From: an uncultured Porphyromonadaceae bacterium
GTDB taxonomy: Bacteria; Bacteroidota; Bacteroidia; Bacteroidales; Muribaculaceae
Direction of reading: 5' to 3'
DNA: 7,872 bases
NCBI GenBank assembly: GCA_947178685.1
Contig: CAMWZE010000061.1
Coordinates: forward strand, 1-7,872
Shown: one piece after another, positions 1 through 6,198 of the stretch
Position numbering within the stretch: the first letter of the stretch is position 1
How the letters are laid out: each line of letters opens with the position of its first letter
Notes under the pieces: generated by a model
Seen by the model: the letters and a program-made list of their open reading frames with translations, nothing else
Told to the model about the DNA's origin: nothing
The model's database searches: none
Translations under genes and position numbers: made by a program

Positions 1-200
1 TCACAATTGAAAGTGTGCCTTTGGAGTTCACTGCTGTTGGAGGGAAGATTCCCTCATGGGGTTATGACGCGACCGGTATGACAGATCTTTTACCCACCAA
101 GTATGTAGAGCGAAGTGAGGAAGAGACTCCCTTGACTCTTGTTCCTATGGGTGTAGCACGTCTACGCATCTCTGCTTTCCCTCGCGAGGTTGTTGAATAA
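1..200 (+). CDS. 3' end of a probable glycoside hydrolase (GH127/DUF1680-like), partial
   Basis: The reading frame is open from the left window edge (first full codon at position 3) and stops with TAA at 198-200, so only about 65 C-terminal residues are visible. The visible part contains KIPSWGYDATG, then LTLVPMGVARLRISAFP close to the end. From memory, a segment of the type W-G..-T-G..-LP, followed by an L-(V/I)-P-x-G-xxx-L-R-I-(S/T)-x-F-P ending, is typical of the C-terminal beta domain of beta-L-arabinofuranosidase-like enzymes (GH127/DUF1680), which are abundant in gut Bacteroidota that degrade plant polysaccharides. The catalytic domain and any signal peptide lie outside the window, so activity cannot be judged. 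It is the only gene on the + strand, and its last 39 bases overlap the end of the convergent acyltransferase gene. Another carbohydrate-active family with a similar terminal domain is possible. The coding call is firmer than the family call. Confidence 0.6.
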   Translation, partial: TIESVPLEFTAVGGKIPSWGYDATGMTDLLPTKYVERSEEETPLTLVPMGVARLRISAFPREVVE

Positions 201-1022
201 TTTCAGGGAATAGACTTTTTCGCGGATTTCGGCTGCGAGTTGCTTGGGCGATTTACCGGAGTCTTTCAGAGCTTTCCAGCTGATCGGCTCGCCGAAGATG
301 ATGCGGAATTTCGCTCCCCGCGACTTGCAAACCTCACCGGGGAGCAATGCCTGTTCCATATTAAACTTCACTCCCAATTTCTTGCGCCATTTGGCTGTGG
401 CATAGAAGCGGGAGGTGTTGCTACCCTCAAAATAGACCGGCACTATGTCGCGTTCATACTCTATTGCCTTGGCCACAAATGCCTTCTGCCATTCAAGATC
501 GGCTATGGTGCCGTCGGGGTGCAAGCGAGATACAAGCCCGGCAGGGAATTGCAGAATCTGCATTGATGAGGCCATAGCCTCGTTGATAGCCTTGGCTGCC
601 TCGCGTCCCTGACTGCCATATTTGTTGATGGGGAGAAACACGTCGCGCAGAGGCTCCACATTCATCAGCATATCGTTGACGAGGAAACGCACACCATTGT
701 CGCCGTAACGCTCTCCGAGAACAGCTATGAGGGTAATACCGTCCAGGCCTCCCAAAGGGTGGTTGGAGGCGAACATAAGCCGTTTTGAGGGCAATTTATC
801 GAGTCCCTCCACCTCTACCGTGATGTCAAGATACTCAAGTATTCTGCGCGAGAAGGCCGAGCCACGAGCCGGATAGGCTATGCGCAACATCTCGTTAAGC
901 TCATCCTGATGGATCACTTTCTCCAGCCCGGAAATCATGAATCCCGGTACAAAACGACCAATCCTGCGGGGGAGTCGCTCCCGCAGGATGGTATGTAGAT
1001 TTATTTCAAGAGGTCCGTTCAT
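162..1022 (-). CDS. PlsC-like lysophospholipid/aminolipid acyltransferase
   Basis: This 286-residue protein probably transfers an acyl chain onto a lyso-lipid at the inner membrane. Visible motifs, numbered from the ATG at 1022, are NHPLGGLDG at residues 87-95 (the acyltransferase His/Asp box, here with five rather than four residues between H88 and D94), FPAGLVSR at 159-166 in the place of the usual FPEG substrate box, and IVPVYFEGSN at 193-202. From memory, this HPLGGLDG/FPAG form belongs to the branch that includes the OlsF- and GlsA-type aminolipid acyltransferases, so the lysolipid substrate may be an amino-acid lipid rather than lysophosphatidate. No N-acyltransferase partner (GlsB-like) lies beside it, so I do not name it glsA. 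The frame is open to a GTG at 1061, but those 13 extra codons run through an intergenic tandem repeat, so I prefer the ATG at 1022. It lies 78 bases after obgE and could be cotranscribed with it. Its last 39 bases overlap the convergent hydrolase gene. Confidence 0.85.
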   Translation of the reverse strand: MNGPLEINLHTILRERLPRRIGRFVPGFMISGLEKVIHQDELNEMLRIAYPARGSAFSRRILEYLDITVEVEGLDKLPSKRLMFASNHPLGGLDGITLIAVLGERYGDNGVRFLVNDMLMNVEPLRDVFLPINKYGSQGREAAKAINEAMASSMQILQFPAGLVSRLHPDGTIADLEWQKAFVAKAIEYERDIVPVYFEGSNTSRFYATAKWRKKLGVKFNMEQALLPGEVCKSRGAKFRIIFGEPISWKALKDSGKSPKQLAAEIREKVYSLKLFNNLARESRDA

Positions 1023-1034
1023 CTGTCTAATTAA

Positions 1035-1078
1035 GTCACACCGTGGATTATGTGGGGTCACACCGTAGGTTATGTGAG
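1035..1078. repeat. Two tandem copies of a 22-base intergenic repeat
   Basis: Positions 1035-1056 and 1057-1078 are head-to-tail copies of a 22-base unit that starts GTCACACCGT on the + strand and ends TTATGTGGG or TTATGTGAG. They match at 19 of 22 positions, with differences at unit positions 11, 13 and 21, all A/G changes. Each copy contains a short CACA...TGTG dyad. The pair lies between the obgE stop and the preferred acyltransferase start. The spacing of about two helical turns would suit tandem binding of a protein on one DNA face, but it could equally be a simple duplication. Confidence 0.8.
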
Positions 1079-1100
1079 GTAAGTGTGGCGTGAATGAAGA

Positions 1101-2267
1101 TTATCCGTTCACGCTGTCCTCCTCATCCCAGAATTCATCCTCCCAGTCTTCATCAGTCATCTCGGGAATATCCTCCTCGGTGTCGTCCTGATGGAAGATA
1201 AACTCATCCTCCTCGGCCACACGATGGCGCACATCAAGGTCGCGATGGGTCATGGTCTGCTTCACCTGATTCTCCTCTGAATTTATCTCACGCCAGAGAA
1301 GATCTTTGAGTTCGGTGAGGCCCTGGCCTGTCACAGCCGATATGAACACTGTAGGCACCCCCTCAGGAAGCTCCTTGGCTATCTCCTCACGCAGCTCGTC
1401 GTCGAGCATGTCAGACTTGGAGATGGCGAGCACACGGCTCTTGTCGGCAAGCTCGGGATTAAACTCCTTTAGTTCCTTAAGAAGGATATTATAGTCGCGC
1501 CGTATATCGTCGCTATCGGCCGGAATCAGGAATAGAAGCACTGCGTTACGCTCTATATGGCGCAGGAACCGTAGCCCGAGACCTTTCCCTTCGCTTGCAC
1601 CTTCGATTATGCCGGGGATGTCGGCCATTACAAATGATTTGTCGCCACGGTAGTTCACGATGCCGAGGCTCGGCTCCATTGTGGTGAAGGGGTAGTCGCC
1701 AATCTTCGGTTTAGCGGCCGATATAGCCGAAAGGAGAGTGGATTTACCGGCATTCGGGAAGCCCACGAGACCAACATCACCGAGAAGCTTCAACTCAAGC
1801 ACCACGGCCTTCTCAATGGCAGGCTGACCCGGTTGGGCATAGCGTGGCGCACGGTTGGTAGAGGTAGCGAAATGCCAGTTGCCGAGGCCACCTTTGCCTC
1901 CGCGCAGAAGCTTTATCTCCTGGCCGTCTTCGGTTATCTCGCAGATGAAGGCACCGGTTTCGGCATCAAATACAGCAGTGCCTACCGGCACCTCTATTAT
2001 GCGGTCTTCACCATCCTTGCCGAATGATCGTCCCGCGCCTCCGCTCTCGCCGTCGGTAGCGAATACGTGGCGCTGATAACGCAGTGGAAGCAGTGTCCAC
2101 ATATGCCTGTTGCCTTTAAGGATTATATGGCCACCACGGCCACCGTCACCTCCGTCAGGTCCACCTTTAGGAACATATTTTGCTCTGTGAAAATGACGGC
2201 TCCCCGCTCCTCCTTTTCCCGAGCGGCAGAGTATCTTTACATAGTCTATGAAGTTTGATTCTGCCAT
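1101..2267 (-). CDS. obgE: Obg family GTPase (ObgE/CgtA)
   Basis: This essential GTPase takes part in assembly of the large (50S) ribosomal subunit and links growth to nucleotide status, acting in the cytoplasm on ribosomal particles. The 388 residues show the expected order. The glycine-rich Obg fold spans residues 4 to about 160 ([17 protein letters not shown] near 30-46, [11 protein letters not shown] at 120-130). The GTPase domain follows, with P-loop GFPNAGKS at 169-176, switch I threonines in PFTTMEPS at 193-200, DIPG at 216-219, SKSD at 283-286 and SAV at 310-312. A strongly acidic C-terminal tail runs from about 351. The G4 motif is SKSD rather than NKxD; I recall (S/T)KSD as usual in Bacteroidota Obg, so this is probably a lineage trait. 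The tail replaces the C-terminal domains of E. coli and B. subtilis Obg. The start at 2267 gives the standard N-terminus (FIDYVKI). It lies 99 bases after the nucleotidyltransferase gene, and I see no TAnnTTTG element in that gap. Confidence 0.97.
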   Translation of the reverse strand: MAESNFIDYVKILCRSGKGGAGSRHFHRAKYVPKGGPDGGDGGRGGHIILKGNRHMWTLLPLRYQRHVFATDGESGGAGRSFGKDGEDRIIEVPVGTAVFDAETGAFICEITEDGQEIKLLRGGKGGLGNWHFATSTNRAPRYAQPGQPAIEKAVVLELKLLGDVGLVGFPNAGKSTLLSAISAAKPKIGDYPFTTMEPSLGIVNYRGDKSFVMADIPGIIEGASEGKGLGLRFLRHIERNAVLLFLIPADSDDIRRDYNILLKELKEFNPELADKSRVLAISKSDMLDDELREEIAKELPEGVPTVFISAVTGQGLTELKDLLWREINSEENQVKQTMTHRDLDVRHRVAEEDEFIFHQDDTEEDIPEMTDEDWEDEFWDEEDSVNG

Positions 2268-2339
2268 AATTCAGTTGTGTTAGCTTTATCTTTTTGTTTT
2301 GGTTATGTAATGTAATCTTATCCGCAGTCTATAACAGTT

Positions 2340-2380
2340 AGGGTATGACTAAATACGGTTGAACTCCTAAAGCATACCCT
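2340..2380 (-). other. Possible stem-loop at the 3' end of the nucleotidyltransferase gene
   Basis: The + strand octamer AGGGTATG at 2340-2347 is perfectly complementary to CATACCCT at 2373-2380, separated by 25 bases. In the - strand transcript this gives an 8-pair stem that covers the last codons and the stop of the upstream gene. No U-rich tract follows it, so it does not look like a standard intrinsic terminator. It could stabilise a processed 3' end or be chance. Confidence 0.25.
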
Positions 2381-3416
2381 GACGGCGCTCCATAAGCTCG
2401 TTGGCATAACGATAGTCGTCGGGCGAGCCTATGTCGATCCAAGTGCCCTCTATGGGATAACAACCCACTTTACCACCTGCATCAATGAGCGAGGAGATAA
2501 AGTCGGGGGCATCGAGAAATTCACCTTTAGTCACCTTGTCTATCAGACGGCGTTTCAGAATATAAACGCCGGCGTTGGCAAAATAGTTGTAGGTGGGCTT
2601 CTCCTCCAAGCCTTTGACTCTTCCGTTGCTTATACGCATCAAGGCATAGGGCACCGACACTGTGTAAGGCACTCCGGCCATGGTCAGATCGCATTTGTTG
2701 CGCATGTGGTGGAGATACATCGCCTCGAAATCGATGCTGGTGAGGAGATCCGAATTCATAAGAAGCACGTTGTCGCTCTCCAGACCCTCGATGAGGGCGA
2801 GGCTCCCCATTGTGCCGAGACGACGGGGCTCACGAAAACATTCCACTTTTGCCGCACCGTTACGTTTGGACACATGCTTCTCGATCTTTTCTGCCAGATA
2901 GTTGGTGGTGATAAAAATATGTTTCACGCCACAGCGTTCCAACTCGTCGATATTATAATCGATTATGGCCTTGCCTCCCACCGGAAGCAAAGGCTTCGGG
3001 GTCTTCAATGTAAGGGGTCTCAGACGTTCCCCTTTACCTCCGGCCATAAGCACGGCATCAATAGGAAGGAGAGTTTTCACCACACTTAAATCAAGGATAT
3101 CGGTAATGGCCCCCTCTTTGTCTACAACCGGGAGGAGTGTGATTTTCCGTTTACGCCCCTCTGACATCTTCTCAAGCACATTATCTTTCGGACGCACTAC
3201 GAGATATTTGCGAAACATCACCTTCTCCACAGAATCGGTGAGAGCTCTCCCTTTGAGAAGAGCCCGGCGGATGTCGCCGTCTGTAACGGTGCCTGTGAGA
3301 CGGCCCTCCTTGTCTACGACAAAGAGTGTCATTGATTCTCCCGAGAGGAGATTAATTGCTTTCAGAGCCTCTGTCACGGAGGCTGTTGATGATATTATAT
3401 GGCGTGACTTGAACAT
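2367..3416 (-). CDS. CBS-domain sugar-1-phosphate nucleotidyltransferase
   Basis: The protein (349 residues) should join a sugar-1-phosphate to a nucleoside triphosphate, giving an activated sugar and pyrophosphate. Residues 1 to about 115 form two CBS repeats, with a shared VVDKEG element at 33-38 and 97-102. Residues about 120-345 are a nucleotidyltransferase domain: MAGGKGERLRPLT at 124-136, the lysine-containing KTPKPLLPV at 138-146, NSD at 221-223 (D223 the likely metal ligand), EEKP at 271-274 and GTWIDIGSPDDY at 324-335. The order CBS-CBS-transferase is that of PtmE, the glucosamine-1-phosphate guanylyltransferase of legionaminic acid synthesis, and of related HddC-like enzymes. No legionaminate, heptose or capsule genes are present here, so the sugar and base are unknown. 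CBS pairs usually bind adenine nucleotides, so allosteric control is likely (inference). The ATG at 3416 lies 6 bases after the WYL gene, which points to cotranscription. Confidence 0.9.
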   Translation of the reverse strand: MFKSRHIISSTASVTEALKAINLLSGESMTLFVVDKEGRLTGTVTDGDIRRALLKGRALTDSVEKVMFRKYLVVRPKDNVLEKMSEGRKRKITLLPVVDKEGAITDILDLSVVKTLLPIDAVLMAGGKGERLRPLTLKTPKPLLPVGGKAIIDYNIDELERCGVKHIFITTNYLAEKIEKHVSKRNGAAKVECFREPRRLGTMGSLALIEGLESDNVLLMNSDLLTSIDFEAMYLHHMRNKCDLTMAGVPYTVSVPYALMRISNGRVKGLEEKPTYNYFANAGVYILKRRLIDKVTKGEFLDAPDFISSLIDAGGKVGCYPIEGTWIDIGSPDDYRYANELMERRQGML

Positions 3417-3422
3417 GGGTTG

Positions 3423-4319
3423 TCAGTTTGAGTATTGGTCAAGGGCATCCTTCAGCTGGGTTACAACCATGGCCTTAAGTTCGGGAGGATCGAGCACCTT
3501 CACGGCATCGCCGAGAGAGAGGATCTCGTGGGCGAGCTCATAGTTAAGTTTAAGACGATATGTGAAGATGGAATAGTCATCGTGGATTGTCTCCTGCTGG
3601 GAGGGATGCAACGGCAGGGCGCGGAAATATTTGGCCTGGCGTGTTGTAGTACGCAGCCGCACCGTGTGGACCGGTGCCTGTGAAGTGGTCACTCCAATTA
3701 TATTGCTGAAAAGATCCTTCAGTTCGAGATCAGCAGGCTTTTCGAATGTCTCGTCGATTATGGTGAGTTCCTTCACACGGTCGAGTGCGTAGGTGCGTAT
3801 ATCGTTGCTTTTCTCACGCAGTCCGATCATATACCAGCGTTGCTTATACCGCTTCAGGAAATAGGGGTGGAAGCGGATGTCATGTTCAGCCCTTGAGCGG
3901 TTGAAACCTGCATAGGTGAATGATATGCGATGGGAATTGCGTATGGCGTCGAGCACCGCGGGGAGAAATTCTCTCGCGGATGGCACATCCTCTATCTCCA
4001 CACGGTCCATAGGTGCGTCGCCACCCTTTATTGCTGAACTCACGGCATATGAGTCGAGCATCCAGTTGGTGAAGGCTCGGGTATGGCGTGTGTCGTCGCG
4101 GTCTATGTAATATCGGCCTTGCTTGTCGCAGAGTATGTCGATATTGAAGTTCTCCTCGATGGCACGGCGATAGTTGAAGAAGGTGCGTTCGGGAATTTCT
4201 CTGCCGTCAGACAATGCGGAGCGCACCCACAGCTTGTTGAGCTGTTGGCGAGAGAGACGCTCGTAGCGGCTCAGGGTATCTACTATCCAGACGTATCTGC
4301 TTATTAAATCGCGGGCCAT
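3423..4319 (-). CDS. WYL-domain transcriptional regulator
   Basis: This 298-residue protein has an N-terminal winged-helix-like segment (about residues 5-72: a helical start, then PERTFFNYRRAIEENFNIDI at 43-62 as the likely recognition region and GRYYID as the wing). A WYL domain follows at about 120-190, with RISFTYAGF at 131-139, FHPYFLKRYKQRWYMIGL at 150-167 and TYALDRVKEL at 176-185. The defining triad reads W162-Y163-M164 instead of W-Y-L. A C-terminal extension of about 80 residues resembles the usual WCX region. WYL proteins are ligand-responsive DNA-binding regulators that sense nucleotides or nucleic acids; the ligand here is unknown. It is the first gene after a strong promoter-like sequence and lies 6 bases from the nucleotidyltransferase gene, so it may control that gene and itself. 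No DNA-damage, CRISPR or phage-defence genes, with which WYL regulators are often associated, are nearby. Confidence 0.9.
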   Translation of the reverse strand: MARDLISRYVWIVDTLSRYERLSRQQLNKLWVRSALSDGREIPERTFFNYRRAIEENFNIDILCDKQGRYYIDRDDTRHTRAFTNWMLDSYAVSSAIKGGDAPMDRVEIEDVPSAREFLPAVLDAIRNSHRISFTYAGFNRSRAEHDIRFHPYFLKRYKQRWYMIGLREKSNDIRTYALDRVKELTIIDETFEKPADLELKDLFSNIIGVTTSQAPVHTVRLRTTTRQAKYFRALPLHPSQQETIHDDYSIFTYRLKLNYELAHEILSLGDAVKVLDPPELKAMVVTQLKDALDQYSN

Positions 4320-4349
4320 ATAAATTAAAGAGCTTGCTTATCTACAATG

Positions 4350-4381
4350 CAAAGTTAGTTAAAAACCATAATGTTTGCAAC
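4350..4381 (-). promoter_or_regulatory. Bacteroides-type promoter for the WYL operon
   Basis: Read on the - strand, TAACTTTG (4357 down to 4350) matches the Bacteroidota -7 consensus TAnnTTTG exactly. GTTG (4381 down to 4378) lies 20 bases upstream, at the position of the -33 TTTG element. Transcription would begin near 4344, giving a 5' leader of about 25 bases before the ATG at 4319. This is the best promoter match I found, and it separates the pdxB-queG group from the WYL-acyltransferase group. Confidence 0.75.
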
Positions 4382-4443
4382 TGTGAGTGTATCATCTTTC
4401 TTGATTTCAATCACCTCATTTCTGTTCAAAATATATTTTCATG

Positions 4444-5472
4444 TTATTTCAGGTTAGAGGCGTTGCGGAGGAGTCCGATAAGCTTTGTGCGTTTGATTGG
4501 AGATCCTTTGAATAGCTTGGAAAACTCCTCCTGCGTCAGTGACAATATATCTTCTCGAGAGTAATCGGTAATCTTCTTATCAGATTTTATACTCGGATGG
4601 GTATGATTTAATACGTTGTCTTCAGTTATTATACCCGTGTTGGTATAATCCGGCTGTCGTTCTTCCTGTTTCCGGGGTATTATTCCCACCCGAGGGTGAA
4701 ATTCTTTGATGCGGGTGGGAGGGATATCCCTGTTGTGGGGGCAGACGCGCTGGCAGATGTCGCAACCGAAAAGGGTGTGCCGACCTGCCGGTGTCTGCAT
4801 AGCCTCCAGTCCCTCCCGTTCCCAATCGCCGCGATGTTCGATTGTGAGGTAGTTGAGACAGCTGCGGCAATCGATTGTGGAGTCGGAGAGCAGTGCTCCG
4901 GTGGGGCAAGCCCTGCGACACTCACCACACGATGCGCATATAGCCTCTGTGGGGCTGTCAGGAGCGATTTGGAGGGATGTGAGTAGTTCGACAAGGAAAA
5001 TATAGCTTCCGTAGCCATCGATGATTATAGAGCCGTTGAGGCCTATTCTTCCGATTCCGGCTTTCATTGCCCAATAGCGTTCTGCCAATGGCGCGGAATC
5101 GATGCAGATGCGCCAGTTTCCGCCGAACCGGCTCATGAAGTTATTGACCAAAGGCTGCAGCTTCGCACGCAACACATCATGATAGTCGTCGCCATAGGCA
5201 TAAGCTGCAATCACGGGGAGGGAATCGGGTCGCCATTCGGCCGGGGCATAACTGTAGGCTATCGAGATTACCGTCGCGGCATCTTCAAGCACATTGCGCG
5301 GATGCGACTTCAGCACCTCGTGACGAGAGAGGTAATCCATTCCGGCATTGTTACCGCCCGCAATCCAGTCATGGTAGCTCTCCATTACGGTGGAGTCCAC
5401 CTCCTCGGCCTTGGCAAATCCGACAGCCACCGCTCCTGTGGCAAGTATCTCTTTCCGCAATGTCTCTTTCAT
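4444..5472 (-). CDS. queG: Epoxyqueuosine reductase QueG
   Basis: QueG carries out the last step of queuosine synthesis. It reduces epoxyqueuosine to queuosine at the wobble position of GUN-anticodon tRNAs, using cobalamin and two [4Fe-4S] clusters. The 342 residues show the cobalamin/active-site region with IDSAPLAERYWAMKAGIGRIGLNG starting at 124 (D125 is the conserved acidic residue). The ferredoxin-like cysteines follow: C179-xx-C182-xx-C185-xxx-C189-P, C202-xx-C205 and C237-xx-C240-xxx-C244-P. The family ending LTQEEFSKLFKGSPIKRTK is at 312-330, then GLLRN. Between CPHN (244-247) and this ending, residues about 268-306 are unusually polar and encoded by AT-rich DNA, longer than the segment I recall in other QueG proteins. 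The ATG at 5472 gives a normal N-terminus (MKETLRKEILATGAVAVGFA). It lies 33 bases after the RNase H gene. The enzyme makes the cell dependent on cobalamin for this step; no other que genes are visible. Confidence 0.95.
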   Translation of the reverse strand: MKETLRKEILATGAVAVGFAKAEEVDSTVMESYHDWIAGGNNAGMDYLSRHEVLKSHPRNVLEDAATVISIAYSYAPAEWRPDSLPVIAAYAYGDDYHDVLRAKLQPLVNNFMSRFGGNWRICIDSAPLAERYWAMKAGIGRIGLNGSIIIDGYGSYIFLVELLTSLQIAPDSPTEAICASCGECRRACPTGALLSDSTIDCRSCLNYLTIEHRGDWEREGLEAMQTPAGRHTLFGCDICQRVCPHNRDIPPTRIKEFHPRVGIIPRKQEERQPDYTNTGIITEDNVLNHTHPSIKSDKKITDYSREDILSLTQEEFSKLFKGSPIKRTKLIGLLRNASNLK

Positions 5473-5505
5473 GAATGAGGTGTGTGGGCAAAATGGATAT
5501 TCGAT

Positions 5506-6156
5506 TTATTTCCGACCGAAGTCTGCGGGAATCTCCCCCCAGCGGTCGGTCTGCCATTTAAGCACCTTAGCCGGGAACGTATGGGTGTTGAGCCATGTAA
5601 CGGCACGTGCCATCAGCTCGAATACTTTCTGATTACGGTCGGTGGGTTTGAGCTGGGTCTTCACCTTCCGGGTGCGTGTCCAGGCCATGCCTGACACAGA
5701 GTCGGAGTAGATGTTGTGGAATTTCCCTTCGCGCGCCATGAGTGCCATGGCATGGACTATTGCAAGAAACTCTCCGATATTGTTTGTGGCGTCGTCAAAC
5801 GGCCCTACACGGAAAATCACACGTCCCGTCATAAGTTCCACACCCTGATATTCCATTTTCCCCGGATTGCCGAGACATGAAGCGTCAACGGCCCAGGCAT
5901 CAAGATCAACTTCAGGATTTGTCATATAATCGGGTTGTCCCGGTTTAGGGATATTATGGTTGCCGGCCTGTGAGAGAAATCTGCCGAGCCCTGCTGCGGA
6001 AGCATCCTCACTTTCACGACGGAAGGCTGCCGCCGCCTCCTGGGAGGAGGGATAGCTCTTATAGCGGGCTCCCTTGAAGTTTATCTGAGCCTTGGCATCG
6101 TCCCAATTGTCGTAGACTCCGGGATTAGGACCATTGAATACCACGTAATATTTCAT
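5506..6156 (-). CDS. rnhA: Type 1 ribonuclease H with N-terminal viroplasmin-like domain
   Basis: This enzyme cleaves the RNA strand of RNA:DNA hybrids, as in R-loops and primer remnants. Of its 216 residues, about 1-46 form the viroplasmin-like (Cauli_VI) domain (YYVVFNGPNPGVYDNWDDAK at 3-22, then KGARYKSYPS), which binds hybrid or double-stranded nucleic acid. A linker of about 35 residues leads to the catalytic domain from about 85. Acidic residues in the expected places are D91 (AVDASCLGNPG), E129 (NNIGEF), D152 (YSDS) and D212 in GEIPADFGRK at the C-terminus. This layout is the common one in Bacteroidota, and the catalytic set appears complete. The gene lies 42 bases after pdxB and 33 bases before queG, consistent with one transcript. 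A -7-like TAAATTTG lies just upstream (6170-6177) but has no -33 partner. The symbol rnhA is used for the family; a genome may carry more than one RNase HI. Confidence 0.93.
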   Translation of the reverse strand: MKYYVVFNGPNPGVYDNWDDAKAQINFKGARYKSYPSSQEAAAAFRRESEDASAAGLGRFLSQAGNHNIPKPGQPDYMTNPEVDLDAWAVDASCLGNPGKMEYQGVELMTGRVIFRVGPFDDATNNIGEFLAIVHAMALMAREGKFHNIYSDSVSGMAWTRTRKVKTQLKPTDRNQKVFELMARAVTWLNTHTFPAKVLKWQTDRWGEIPADFGRK

Positions 6157-6198
6157 TTCTGGGTGATTTCAAATTTAAAGGTAATGTTCCCATCACTT

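Noticed and set aside
180..189. Palindrome CCTCGCGAGG in the convergent overlap, considered as a bidirectional terminator
   Set aside because: It has no loop and no flanking T-tract, and 10-base palindromes are expected several times by chance in a window of this size.
1023..1061. GTG at 1061 as the start of the acyltransferase, adding 13 residues
   Set aside because: The extra codons are made of the intergenic tandem repeat and a short tail and resemble nothing in the family; the ATG at 1022 gives a sensible N-terminus.
1940..1950. SKSD in place of NKxD in the G4 motif at this end of the ObgE GTPase domain, considered as a loss of guanine specificity
   Set aside because: The key lysine and aspartate remain, and (S/T)KSD is, as I recall, normal for Obg in Bacteroidota. 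The motif itself is encoded near 1410-1421.
1306..2258. Several + strand open frames opposite obgE
   Set aside because: They are antisense to a conserved gene and show no start signals or protein-like motifs.
4428..4439. 12-base perfect palindrome AAAATATATTTT downstream of queG
   Set aside because: It is pure A/T, with no loop and no following T-tract, so it is neither a convincing terminator nor an operator.
4622..5018. Open frames in other registers within queG on both strands
   Set aside because: They lie wholly within a well-supported gene and have low-complexity, biased composition without recognisable motifs; they are shadows of GC-rich coding DNA.
6170..6177. TAAATTTG on the - strand, an exact -7 match just upstream of the RNase H gene
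   Set aside because: No TTTG or TTG lies 19-21 bases further upstream, and the leader would be only a few bases. It is too weak alone to call a promoter.
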